Source: 01-FULL-43-15b sp964472675 (GTDB taxonomy: Bacteria; Patescibacteriota; Microgenomatia; UBA8517; UBA10165). From it: DNA of 26,826 nucleotides. The stretch's first letter is position 1; every line of letters begins with the position of its first letter. The notes beneath the pieces were generated by a model, which was not told the DNA's origin, ran no database searches, and was given only the letters and a program-made list of their open reading frames with translations. Shown here piece after piece: positions 1 to 6,159 of the stretch. The translations under genes were made by a program, and so were the position numbers. The stretch spans positions 1-26,826 of the forward strand of contig CAYYLO010000013.1 in NCBI GenBank assembly GCA_964472675.1. Reading direction: 5' to 3'.

Positions 1-2
1 TT

Positions 3-314
3 AAATCAGACACTGATCCGGAGACCTTGGCTTATGCGGCGCGACTTGGGTTGGAATTGAATGCGGATGCAGTCAAAATTAAATACACCGGAGACCTAGA
101 AAGTTACAAAAAGGTGGTAGATGTGGCTGGCGATACCAAAGTGTTTGTAGTGGGTGGACCCAAAACTGATAATGCCGAACAACTTTACGAAACGGCAAGA
201 GAAATAGTTGAAGCCGGAGCTGCCGGTTTGGCCATCGGCCGCAATGTTTGGCAAGCAGAGAATCCTCTCGAAGTGGCTGAAAAGCTGGCTTCGATAATTT
301 ACCCCTCCAAATAG
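3..314 (+). CDS. DhnA-type class I fructose-bisphosphate aldolase, 3' end (partial)
   Basis: The reading frame is open from the window edge, so the true start lies outside. Only about 100 C-terminal residues of a (beta/alpha)8 barrel are present. The fold-specific pieces are visible: the strand carrying the probable Schiff-base lysine (VKIKYTGD), the strand with VFVVGGPK, and the C-terminal phosphate-binding strand AAGLAIGRNVWQ. This matches class I aldolases of the DhnA/FbaB (archaeal) type, which interconvert fructose-1,6-bisphosphate with dihydroxyacetone phosphate and glyceraldehyde-3-phosphate in the cytoplasm. A related DeoC/LacD-like aldolase cannot be excluded from the tail alone. It ends 39 nt before the small ORF that opens the DGR locus and no promoter is evident in between, so read-through into that locus is possible. 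Confidence 0.75.
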   Translation, partial: KSDTDPETLAYAARLGLELNADAVKIKYTGDLESYKKVVDVAGDTKVFVVGGPKTDNAEQLYETAREIVEAGAAGLAIGRNVWQAENPLEVAEKLASIIYPSK

Positions 315-341
315 ACCCACACTCCCTACTTCCTACCGCGC

Positions 342-347
342 AGGAGG
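342..347 (+). promoter_or_regulatory. Strong Shine-Dalgarno AGGAGG for small leader ORF
   Basis: A perfect AGGAGG lies 6 nt before the ATG at 354. Such a full-strength site is unusual in this window, where first genes mostly lack one, and it argues that the small ORF at 354 is translated. Confidence 0.7.
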
Positions 348-353
348 ACAGCT

Positions 354-500
354 ATGCAGTCCTATAGTTTGACTCCAGCTTCTAAAAATGTTATACTTCT
401 TCTGCTCTTTAAAATGGTTTTGTTGGATGTAGTTTCGTCTTCAAAGACGAATGCCAGCAAAGCAAAAGGTGAGCAGCAGAAAGGATCGCGTCATGCCTGA
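354..500 (+). CDS. Small hydrophobic leader ORF upstream of the DGR target (48 aa)
   Basis: This 48-codon ORF starts with ATG after a perfect AGGAGG at optimal distance. It has a hydrophobic stretch (NVILLLLFKMVLLDVV, about residues 12-27) followed by a Lys/Ser/Gln-rich hydrophilic tail, so the product could be a tiny single-span membrane peptide. Its stop (TGA 498-500) overlaps the ATG at 493 of the downstream DGR target by 8 nt, an arrangement typical of translational coupling. I do not recognise a family. It may be a real membrane peptide, or only a leader that loads ribosomes onto the target gene. The ribosome site and overlap are seen directly; the function is inference. Confidence 0.45.
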   Translation: MQSYSLTPASKNVILLLLFKMVLLDVVSSSKTNASKAKGEQQKGSRHA

Positions 501-1383
501 CGCAACCTTAAAGCAAGGGAACCGGCTCAACGAGCTGATCCTGCGCGAATCGGACCCGCACAGATTTATACAAAACCTATTGGGGAACTGGGGAGCCGTG
601 CAAAAGGTGGGCCGTGGAGAACTTTCCCAGTCGGCGGTTGAAGCTGCTGTTGCTGGGGGGGTCAACCCATACGCTTCTGAGAAAGTGCGCCCCGTACTTT
701 CCTATCCGCGTGGGTATAGACCGATTGCCACGCTAGACCAGGTGACTGCGTTCTCGGCAAAATTGGGGCAGCTTGACGATTCCCAAATCGTTAGGTTGGC
801 AACTTCTCTTGTCGAAGCCGCCGCCGATGGAATCTACTTGGTTCCGAAGCCATCGGTTTTGGCGATTCGCCTTGGTATCTCTGATCCTTTGGGTGAGGGA
901 TACGGCCAGTTGCTCGAACAGGGGCCCCTAGCCGCGCTTTCCGGTCAGCGCCCATTGCGCAATTGGCGTGAGGGGAAGATGGGTCCTGATAGGCTGAGGG
1001 TTCTTGCTTCGACAAAGGCTGCTATCGAGCAGTTGGAAGCTGAGCAGGAAGGAGACTTTCTTGTAATCCCGGCCCAAACTGGCAAGCTCTATGCGGGCTA
1101 TTCTGTTCGCAACTCCCGTTGGGAGATAGAGCATGCTGCGGATCCCGCACAGTGGGCATTACCGGCCTATTGCCTTGCATGGATGCTTTTTGCCAACCCC
1201 CATAGGCTGGAGAAAAACGAGCACTTGGCGATCGACTGTCCGGGGGATGAGCATCGGCCATCGCCAGATGCCGTTTCCGGCAGCTGCCTGTTTTTCTGCT
1301 GGAATGGCAGCAGGTTGCGCTTCGTCAACAATGGGATCGGGTATGCCAGTGGCGACTTTGGCTCGGCATCTGCCTTTCGGTAG
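493..1383 (+). CDS. DGR target protein with C-terminal variable (C-type lectin-like) region
   Basis: This is the diversified protein of the retroelement. I chose ATG 493 (296 aa) because AGAAAGGA sits 7 nt upstream and the start overlaps the stop of the leader ORF; ATG 451 would add 14 residues but has no ribosome site. The N-terminal 250 residues resemble targets common in CPR genomes: a GDFLVIPAQTGK strand, then the HLAIDCPGDEHRPSPDA segment just before the variable part. The last 39 residues (about 258-296) are encoded by VR and end in FGSASAFR, as in C-type-lectin-fold DGR targets where the variable residues form a ligand-binding surface. No signal peptide or membrane span is seen, so it is probably cytoplasmic unless exported by another route. 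Base composition is visibly GC-richer than the reverse transcriptase gene beside it. The ligand is unknown. Confidence 0.85.
   Translation: MPDATLKQGNRLNELILRESDPHRFIQNLLGNWGAVQKVGRGELSQSAVEAAVAGGVNPYASEKVRPVLSYPRGYRPIATLDQVTAFSAKLGQLDDSQIVRLATSLVEAAADGIYLVPKPSVLAIRLGISDPLGEGYGQLLEQGPLAALSGQRPLRNWREGKMGPDRLRVLASTKAAIEQLEAEQEGDFLVIPAQTGKLYAGYSVRNSRWEIEHAADPAQWALPAYCLAWMLFANPHRLEKNEHLAIDCPGDEHRPSPDAVSGSCLFFCWNGSRLRFVNNGIGYASGDFGSASAFR
1263..1377 (+). repeat. DGR variable repeat (VR), 115 bp
   Basis: This segment is nearly identical to the reverse complement of 2865-2979 (TR). The two align without gaps over 115 bp with 14 mismatches. Thirteen mismatches fall where TR has adenine (10 A to G, 3 A to T as counted by hand); one at 1333 is T in TR and G here. 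The changes alter 12 residues: D-V, D-G, N-S, Y-F, N-C, D-G, H-R, N-V, W-G, N-S, D-G and N-D. The last 24 bp are identical in both copies, as expected for the initiation end of mutagenic homing. Adenine-restricted divergence is the defining signature of a DGR. Confidence 0.95.
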
Positions 1384-1420
1384 TGTTATTGGCTCTTGAT
1401 CTTTGTTCTTTTTTTGTTTC

Positions 1421-1471
1421 AAGGGCCCAAGCCCTGGTTTTTGCGTTTCGACGTGAAGATCAGGGCTTTTT
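1421..1471. terminator. Hairpins between the convergent DGR target and RT genes
   Basis: AGGGC (1422-1426), CCAA loop, GCCCT (1431-1435), then GGTTTTT form an intrinsic-terminator-like hairpin for the target gene. An overlapping longer inverted repeat AAGCCCTG (1429-1436) / CAGGGCTT (1461-1468) followed by T's covers the end of the RT gene. Some DGRs carry a short hairpin or cruciform with a 4-nt loop just after VR that promotes homing, and the CCAA-loop hairpin begins 44 bp after VR, so it could play that part. Termination is the simpler reading. Confidence 0.5.
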
Positions 1472-2551
1472 CTTTGCTAATTCAAGATTAATTTCTTTGA
1501 TTAACTTTTGTTTCAGCCTGTAAGTCTTGGCGTGTCTTAATATCCCCATGTAAGATTGGATCGATTGGTTTAAAGCAGTTGGCTTGATTTGTCCGTCTCT
1601 GTATTCTTTTACTTTCCATTTAACTTTTTTAAATAACCTTCTTTTTGTTTTTGTCCTAATAGTTTGGTGGTGTGGTAGAGCAATGTATCCCACAAAATCT
1701 ATACCCCAGGACAATTTCCTTAAGTGTACTTTGTTTGGATGGAGTTTTAATAGAAGCTTATTTTCTAAAAATGAGCTTAGATCTACAAGACACTTTTCTA
1801 AAAGTTTTCTGTCTCTATTGACTAACATAAAGTCATCTGCATAGCGCACGTAATATTTGACTTTGAGTGTGTGTTTTACAAATTGATCCAACTCATTTAA
1901 GTAAATGTTAGCAAAAAGTTGGGAAGTTAAGTTGCCGATAGGCAGTCCTCTCTCTCTCTCTCTCTCAATTTGGAAACTGCCCACAACTTCTTTCACTAAC
2001 CAGAAAAGATCTTCATTTTGTATTCTTTTTCTCATAATTTCCAAAAGTATTTCGTGGTTTACTGAGTCGAAAAACTTTTTAACATCACATTTTAATGCCC
2101 AGCAGTCTTGCGTATAGTTTTTGGAAACCTTTCGGGCGTAGGCAACAAGTTTTTGAAATCCTTTGTGAGTGCCAAATCCAACCCGACAAGAATAAGAATC
2201 AAGAATAAAAGTTGGCTCAAAAATTGGGGTTAAGACTTTGAACAAGGCGTGATGGACCACCCTATCGCGGACACAAGCTTTACTTATATGGCGGACTTTT
2301 GGGTCATAAATAAAAAAGGAAGAGTAGGGAGCGTGTTTGTATTTTTTCAAACGGAGATCTTTGTGGAGATTACCAAGACTTTCTCTTAGCTTCTTTTCAA
2401 AAGTAATAACATCTCGCCTTTTTGTTTTTCCTATTCTGAATTCTTGCCAGGCTTGCAATAAGTTTTGAAATGATATAGCTTCAGCGTAAGTATGACTGCT
2501 AACAATTCGCATCCGCTTATTATTCCGAGATTCTGCATATGCTACAAGCAA
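1460..2551 (-). CDS. DGR reverse transcriptase
   Basis: This error-prone reverse transcriptase copies the TR RNA into adenine-mutated cDNA that replaces VR. In order it shows the DGR N-terminal block (ISFQNLLQAWQEFRIGK), FIYDPKVRHISKACVRDRVVHH, SYSCRVGFGTHKG, a DVKKFFDSVNH palm motif, LPIGNLTSQLFANIYLNELD (about 202-221) and the catalytic YVRYADDFM near residue 237. The IGNxTSQ form, rather than QGxxxSP, is typical of DGR enzymes and distinguishes them from group II intron RTs. There is no maturase or endonuclease domain after the thumb, and the length fits a stand-alone DGR RT. The start may be ATG 2551 or the in-frame ATG at 2512 (MRIVSSHTYAEA). Either way its 5' end overlaps the oppositely oriented avd gene. 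It is convergent with the target gene. Confidence 0.93.
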   Translation of the reverse strand: MLVAYAESRNNKRMRIVSSHTYAEAISFQNLLQAWQEFRIGKTKRRDVITFEKKLRESLGNLHKDLRLKKYKHAPYSSFFIYDPKVRHISKACVRDRVVHHALFKVLTPIFEPTFILDSYSCRVGFGTHKGFQKLVAYARKVSKNYTQDCWALKCDVKKFFDSVNHEILLEIMRKRIQNEDLFWLVKEVVGSFQIERERERGLPIGNLTSQLFANIYLNELDQFVKHTLKVKYYVRYADDFMLVNRDRKLLEKCLVDLSSFLENKLLLKLHPNKVHLRKLSWGIDFVGYIALPHHQTIRTKTKRRLFKKVKWKVKEYRDGQIKPTALNQSIQSYMGILRHAKTYRLKQKLIKEINLELAKKKP

Positions 2552-2851
2552 TTAAACGAGGCCTTAGTCATTTTCCCAAAGAACCAAAGGTACACACTGG
2601 GGGAAAAGTTGGAAAATACAGCCATCGAAATATTAGAGCTTCTTATTAAAGGGAATAGGGAGCCAGAGCAGCGAGCACTGTTGTTAAATCAGGCCGACGT
2701 AAAACTTGAGCTTCTCAAAGTGCTTTTAAAAATGGCAGCAGAAACGCGTGCTTTGAATTTAAAAACAGCAGGAATATTATCAGCGGGACTTGAGGAGATT
2801 GGCAGAATGCTTGGTGGATGGATTCGGGCCACCAAGCAAAGTGCCTCTTAA
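2492..2851 (+). CDS. avd: Avd-like DGR accessory protein (four-helix bundle)
   Basis: The segment FPKNQRYTLGEKLENTAIEILELLIKG and the end GLEEIGRMLGGWIRATKQ match the Avd / 23S-intervening-sequence-like four-helix bundle family. In known DGRs, Avd is a basic pentamer that binds the reverse transcriptase and the template RNA and is needed for cDNA priming. The 119-residue length and all-helical pattern fit. The first about 17 residues are weakly conserved, and the start at 2492 lies inside the 5' end of the minus-strand RT gene, so RT and avd are head-to-head and overlap by 21-60 bp depending on the RT start. No good ribosome site precedes it. The gene ends 13 bp before TR, and it lies antisense to any transcript running from TR into RT. 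Confidence 0.85.
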   Translation: MTANNSHPLIIPRFCICYKQLNEALVIFPKNQRYTLGEKLENTAIEILELLIKGNREPEQRALLLNQADVKLELLKVLLKMAAETRALNLKTAGILSAGLEEIGRMLGGWIRATKQSAS

Positions 2852-2864
2852 ATTTGACACAACC

Positions 2865-2979
2865 AAAGGCAGATGCCGAGCCAAAGTTGTCATTGGCATA
2901 CCCGATCCAATTGTTGTTGAAGTGCAACCTGCTGTCATTCCAGTTGAAATACAGGCAGTTGTCGGAATCGGCATCTGGC
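2865..2979 (-). repeat. DGR template repeat (TR), 115 bp
   Basis: Read on the minus strand this is the invariant template matching VR at 1263-1377. It contains 29 adenines, many in AAC/AAT/GAC codons of the VR frame, which is the usual way DGRs place variability at surface residues. Thirteen of the 29 differ in VR. It lies on the same strand as the RT gene and upstream of it, so one minus-strand transcript can carry TR, the spacer and RT. No long conserved protein is encoded through TR. Confidence 0.95.
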
Positions 2980-3124
2980 CCAAAAAGTTTGCCCAGCCTA
3001 TTTACAGCTCACTGGAGTCCTGGTTTCAGTTCTCCTGTATTTTATTTAAGACTAGAGCAAGTAGTGTCTTTAGCGAACACAAGGCGACCTAAAACCGTAA
3101 TCTTAGATTCATTAGCCTTAAAGA

Positions 3125-3153
3125 ATTGTATGATAATATAAATAAGGTTACAA
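3125..3153 (-). promoter_or_regulatory. Candidate promoter for the TR-RT transcript
   Basis: On the minus strand, TTGTAA (3153-3148), a 17-bp spacer and TACAAT (3130-3125) make a plausible sigma-70-type promoter aimed at TR, which starts about 140 nt downstream of the expected transcription start. The same interval holds TGATAATAT (3131-3139) on the plus strand, an extended -10 for the kinase gene at 3154, so this would be a shared divergent promoter region. Predicted by eye only. Confidence 0.45.
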
Positions 3154-4164
3154 ATGCTGCCCATGGAAAATCAACTCGATCTTATCAGCGTAGGCGATTC
3201 GACAATTGATATCTTTATGCAGGTTGAGCAGAAAGATACTGAATCTGTTTGTGGTTTGAAAGGTGAGGAGCGCTTAATCTGTTTTGCCTACGGCGGCAAA
3301 ATTCCCGTCTCAACTTATAAAAGGATACCAGCCTCGGGAAACGCGGCCAATAATGCAATTGGTTCGTCCCGACTGGGTTTGAAAACTGCTCTCTATGCAG
3401 TTTTAGGAAGCGATCAGGATTCAAACGACACAAAAAAGGTGTTTGTAGATGAAGGTGTAGACATAGCGCATGTTACTATTGATCCTGATGTTGGCTCTAA
3501 TTTATCCGTTGTTCTAAATTACTCGGGGGAGCGAACGATTTTTGTTTACCACCAGCCTAGGCAATATGAGTTGCCATCCAATCTTCCTAACTCTAAATGG
3601 ATGTATCTTACCTCAGTCGGGTCAGAGCATCAGCGTCTTCACGACCAAGTATTGGAGTTTATCAAGAGATCAAAAACGAAATTAGCGTTTAACCCCGGCT
3701 CTTACCAGCTTCGCGATGGTATAAATCTTCTTCAGCCGGTCTTGTCTTTGGCTAATGTGTTGATTTTAAACAGGGAAGAAGCTGTTGTTTTAGTTGGGGG
3801 TAGTAGTGGGGAAGATGTTAAGCAATTAATTGTAGAACTCAAATCAAGATGTCCGGGATGTGTGGTGATTACAGACGGCGCATATGGTTCTTATGCGTCC
3901 TACGATGGAAGAGAGATTTGGCACGCTGGAATTTCAACTAGTGCGCCAATTGTAGAAAAAACTGGCGCGGGAGATGCTTATTCAACGGGGTTTGTGGCTG
4001 CTTTAATACAGGGCAAGACCTTGCCTGAGGCGATGCTTTGGGGCACAATGAATTCAACGTCTGTGGCGGGGCATATTGGGGCGAGGGAAGGGTTGTTGAC
4101 ACCAATGAAGATGGAAGAGTTCATAAAGATGTATGGCGGGGAGATAAAACCACGGATGGTTTAA
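3154..4164 (+). CDS. PfkB-family carbohydrate kinase
   Basis: This is a ribokinase-fold sugar kinase that would transfer the ATP gamma-phosphate to a sugar or nucleoside hydroxyl in the cytoplasm. The N-terminal strand DLISVGDSTIDIFM, the substrate-side ASGNAANNAIGSSRLG segment (residues about 64-80) and the C-terminal signature EKTGAGDAYSTGFVAAL near residue 270 are present. In the signature, GAGD forms the anion hole and its Asp is the catalytic base. The length of 336 residues is normal. The substrate cannot be read from the sequence; ribose, fructose and adenosine kinases share these motifs. ATG 3154 follows TAAGG by 6 nt; ATG 3163 is an alternative. The next gene starts 9 nt after its stop, so the two are probably co-transcribed. 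Confidence 0.85.
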   Translation: MLPMENQLDLISVGDSTIDIFMQVEQKDTESVCGLKGEERLICFAYGGKIPVSTYKRIPASGNAANNAIGSSRLGLKTALYAVLGSDQDSNDTKKVFVDEGVDIAHVTIDPDVGSNLSVVLNYSGERTIFVYHQPRQYELPSNLPNSKWMYLTSVGSEHQRLHDQVLEFIKRSKTKLAFNPGSYQLRDGINLLQPVLSLANVLILNREEAVVLVGGSSGEDVKQLIVELKSRCPGCVVITDGAYGSYASYDGREIWHAGISTSAPIVEKTGAGDAYSTGFVAALIQGKTLPEAMLWGTMNSTSVAGHIGAREGLLTPMKMEEFIKMYGGEIKPRMV

Positions 4165-4173
4165 AAATTTGTT

Positions 4174-5193
4174 ATGCCCAAGATACTAGTTACCAGAAAA
4201 GTGCCAGGAAAAGCTTTGGAGCTGTTAAGCCAGGGAAATGAGGTTGTGGTTTCTCCGTTTGACCGTGTTTTGACGGCTGATGAAATTATCGGAATGGGCA
4301 AAGGAGCAGATGCAGTTTTGACTTTGTTAACCGATCGTTGGACCGGAGAGTTGATGGATACTTTAGGACCAAACTTGAAAGTAATTTCGAATTATGCTGT
4401 AGGTTTTGACAACATTGATCTTAAAGCGGCAACAGCGCGAGGTATTCTGGTAACTAACACTCCATCGGCAGAGGTGGATGAAGCAGTTGCAGAGTTTACC
4501 TGGACATTAATGCTAGCCTTATCGCGAAGAATGTCTGAGGGGGAAGACTTTGCTAAAAAAGGCGCTTACCATAGTTGGGAGCCGGAAATGTTTTTGGGAA
4601 GGGATGTTTATGGAAAGACTTTGGGGATTGTCGGGTTGGGTGGTATTGGCTCGATGGTGGCACGCAGAGCGAAGGGTTTTAACATGAAGGTCTTATATAA
4701 CACCCGAACCAGAAACCAGAAGGCAGAAAGTGAGTTGGGAGAGTATCGCGATTTGGACCAGCTGCTTTCTGAAAGCGATTATATTACCCTACACGTGCCT
4801 TTAACTCCCGATACCCGACATCTTATCAATACAGAACGCATTGCAAAAATGAAGCCTACAGCATTTTTAGTAAACACTGCCCGGGGGCCGGTTGTTGATG
4901 AGCATGCCTTGGTTGAAGCTTTAAGAGCTGGAAAGTTGGCTGGGGTGGCTTTGGATGTGCACGAAAATGAGCCTCAAATGAATCCAGAGTTAATGCAGAT
5001 GGAAAATGCGATTTTAACGCCGCATATTGCTTCGGCAACAGTTGAAGTCCGCGAAAAAATGGTCCAACAGGCAGTTGATTCGATTCTTAAAACCTTAAAA
5101 GGCGGAAAGCCGGAGAATGTGGTCAATTCTGAGGTGTGGGAAAAGAAATGGCAAGCAGCAACACAGTTGCCCAGCAATACACCGATGCAGTAG
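4174..5193 (+). CDS. D-isomer-specific 2-hydroxyacid dehydrogenase (glyoxylate/hydroxypyruvate reductase-like)
   Basis: This is an NAD(P)-dependent 2-hydroxyacid dehydrogenase. The split substrate domain surrounds a Rossmann domain with the nucleotide loop VGLGGIGSMVARR at about residues 151-163. The catalytic triad is visible: Arg in NTARGPVVDE (about 234), Glu in DVHENEP (about 263) and His in LTPHIAS (about 282). The overall pattern (NYAVGFDNIDL, NTPSAEVDEAVAEF) is closest to glyoxylate/hydroxypyruvate reductases, though phosphoglycerate or lactate dehydrogenase activity is possible. At 339 residues it lacks a C-terminal ACT regulatory domain, which argues against long-form SerA. It lies 9 nt downstream of the PfkB kinase in the same direction; a kinase plus a hydroxyacid reductase suggests a small sugar-acid or glycerate pathway, but this is inference. 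Confidence 0.88.
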   Translation: MPKILVTRKVPGKALELLSQGNEVVVSPFDRVLTADEIIGMGKGADAVLTLLTDRWTGELMDTLGPNLKVISNYAVGFDNIDLKAATARGILVTNTPSAEVDEAVAEFTWTLMLALSRRMSEGEDFAKKGAYHSWEPEMFLGRDVYGKTLGIVGLGGIGSMVARRAKGFNMKVLYNTRTRNQKAESELGEYRDLDQLLSESDYITLHVPLTPDTRHLINTERIAKMKPTAFLVNTARGPVVDEHALVEALRAGKLAGVALDVHENEPQMNPELMQMENAILTPHIASATVEVREKMVQQAVDSILKTLKGGKPENVVNSEVWEKKWQAATQLPSNTPMQ

Positions 5194-5220
5194 TGTTTAA
5201 AACGAACTTCCGAGCATAAC

Positions 5221-5496
5221 TTAAGTAGACATTTCTTCGCGAACTTTTTCGTCCAAGTAAATCTTTATCAGAGATTGGTAGGGGACATCCTTTTTATTGG
5301 CAATAACTTTCAAGCGGTCAATAAGGCCTTGTGGTGCACGGAAAGTAACTACTCTAGTTGATGGTTTAAGGTTTGGGAAAACAACGTGACGGGCTTTGCT
5401 CCAATCAAAGTAGTCCGTGGTGTCGTGAGTATCCCAAAAATTTGCTTCCTCTTCTTCGTTTTTGAATTTTGGTATTGGTTTAAGTTTCTTTTTCAT
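5221..5496 (-). CDS. brnA: BrnA-like antitoxin (CopG/RHH type)
   Basis: This is the antitoxin of a type II pair. The N-terminal half PKFKNEEEEANFWDTHDTTDYFDW is the toxin-binding segment typical of CopG-type partners of BrnT, and the C-terminal half (STRVVTFRAPQGLIDRLKVIANKKDVPYQSLIKIYL) is a ribbon-helix-helix DNA-binding domain. It overlaps the upstream toxin gene by 17 bp and has its own GGAGG ribosome site (reverse complement of 5501-5505) 4 nt before the ATG. It likely represses the shared promoter with the toxin. It is convergent with the dehydrogenase gene. Confidence 0.85.
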   Translation of the reverse strand: MKKKLKPIPKFKNEEEEANFWDTHDTTDYFDWSKARHVVFPNLKPSTRVVTFRAPQGLIDRLKVIANKKDVPYQSLIKIYLDEKVREEMST

Positions 5497-5782
5497 ACAA
5501 CCTCCTTTCTTTCCTGCTCATATCTCTTACAGACACGACTCTAAACTTCCGGTTTCTGACTGTAAACACAACAGTCAATAGTCTTTCTGCGCCTGTTTTG
5601 CCGTAGACCACAAATCTTTCTTCAGTCTTAGAGTGTTTTGGATCATCAATTGTTTTATAGCGTGGGTCGAAAAAGACCTCCTCTGCTTCTTTAGGATCCA
5701 CATTGTGTTTTGCAATGTGGGTTGTGTTTGCTTCATCCCAGTCGGAACCCCCGATCGTTGAGAGATCAACTGGTTCGGGCAT
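5480..5782 (-). CDS. brnT: BrnT-like toxin (RelE-fold ribonuclease)
   Basis: The 100-residue protein shows the BrnT pattern: SDWDEANTTHIAKHNVDPKEAEEVFFDP at the start, then RFVVYGKTGAERLLTVVFTVR and the C-terminal FRVVSVRDMSRKERRLYE. The conserved Arg/Lys/Glu-rich end corresponds to the active surface of BrnT, an mRNA-cleaving toxin with a RelE-like fold. Toxin-first gene order and the overlap with brnA are usual for this family. A clear promoter ends 9 nt before the start codon, so the mRNA would have almost no 5' leader. Confidence 0.85.
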   Translation of the reverse strand: MPEPVDLSTIGGSDWDEANTTHIAKHNVDPKEAEEVFFDPRYKTIDDPKHSKTEERFVVYGKTGAERLLTVVFTVRNRKFRVVSVRDMSRKERRLYEKET

Positions 5783-5791
5783 CTGTATTTA

Positions 5792-5820
5792 ATAGTACAA
5801 TACATTGTTATCTTTGTCAA
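5792..5820 (-). promoter_or_regulatory. brnTA promoter with palindromic operator
   Basis: On the minus strand, TTGACA (5820-5815), 17 bp, and TACTAT (5797-5792) form a near-consensus promoter. Between the boxes lies a perfect inverted repeat ACAAT-AC-ATTGT (5797-5808), a good site for autorepression by BrnA. The predicted transcription start is about 3 nt before the ATG, implying a leaderless or nearly leaderless mRNA. Confidence 0.7.
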
Positions 5821-5840
5821 GCTACTGGTAAAATGACTTA

Positions 5841-6116
5841 ATGTTGGGACTGCCGATTGGAAAGAAAAAGACACCGAAAAATCTTTTGGACAAGGATGGG
5901 GATCTGGCTGGGGAGGAATAGTCAAAAAAGAGGGAGAGAAAGAAAAAGGAGCCGCCAAAACCCTGGACAACAAACGATAGGATAATTGTGGCACTAAGTT
6001 TGCTGGTGACGATGCTGTTGGGAGTTTATTTTTGGTACAAAGGCTTGGGAAAACTGCCGGATTTGAAGGTCAATTTTCAACTGCCCACTTTCGAAGATAG
6101 AATAATACTCGAGTGA
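5841..6116 (+). pseudogene. Small single-span membrane protein gene interrupted by in-frame TAG
   Basis: One reading frame runs from ATG 5841 to TGA 6114-6116 with a single internal stop, TAG 5919-5921, after 26 codons. The first part is MLGLPIGKKKTPKNLLDKDG and onward. After the stop come a Lys/Arg-rich segment, PPKPWTTNDRIIVA, a transmembrane helix (about IIVALSLLVTMLLGVYFW) and a short tail. The two halves read as one basic, N-in, single-pass protein of about 91 residues, a shape common among small hypothetical proteins of Microgenomates. Genes in this window do end in TAG, so routine recoding is unlikely; a nonsense mutation, sequencing error or rare readthrough are the options. A short product could also start at GTG 5986 behind AGGA. 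Confidence 0.5.
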
Positions 6117-6159
6117 ATTACTTCTTGACTTCGGGTTTTATTAGGTATTAAATGGAGGT

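Noticed and set aside
1460..2551. Group II intron reverse transcriptase
   Set aside because: No maturase or HNH domain, the SQ-type palm motif differs, and a TR/VR pair with adenine-specific differences is present.
2790..3141. Two overlapping plus-strand ORFs of about 100 codons across and beyond TR
   Set aside because: They are the antisense reading of the template repeat and flanks, have no recognisable domain or ribosome site, and stop in the promoter region of the kinase.
5575..5994. 139-codon minus-strand ORF overlapping brnT
   Set aside because: It overlaps the well-supported BrnT frame, its promoter, and the small membrane-protein frame, and its sequence (Ser/Pro/Gln-rich, no domain) looks random.
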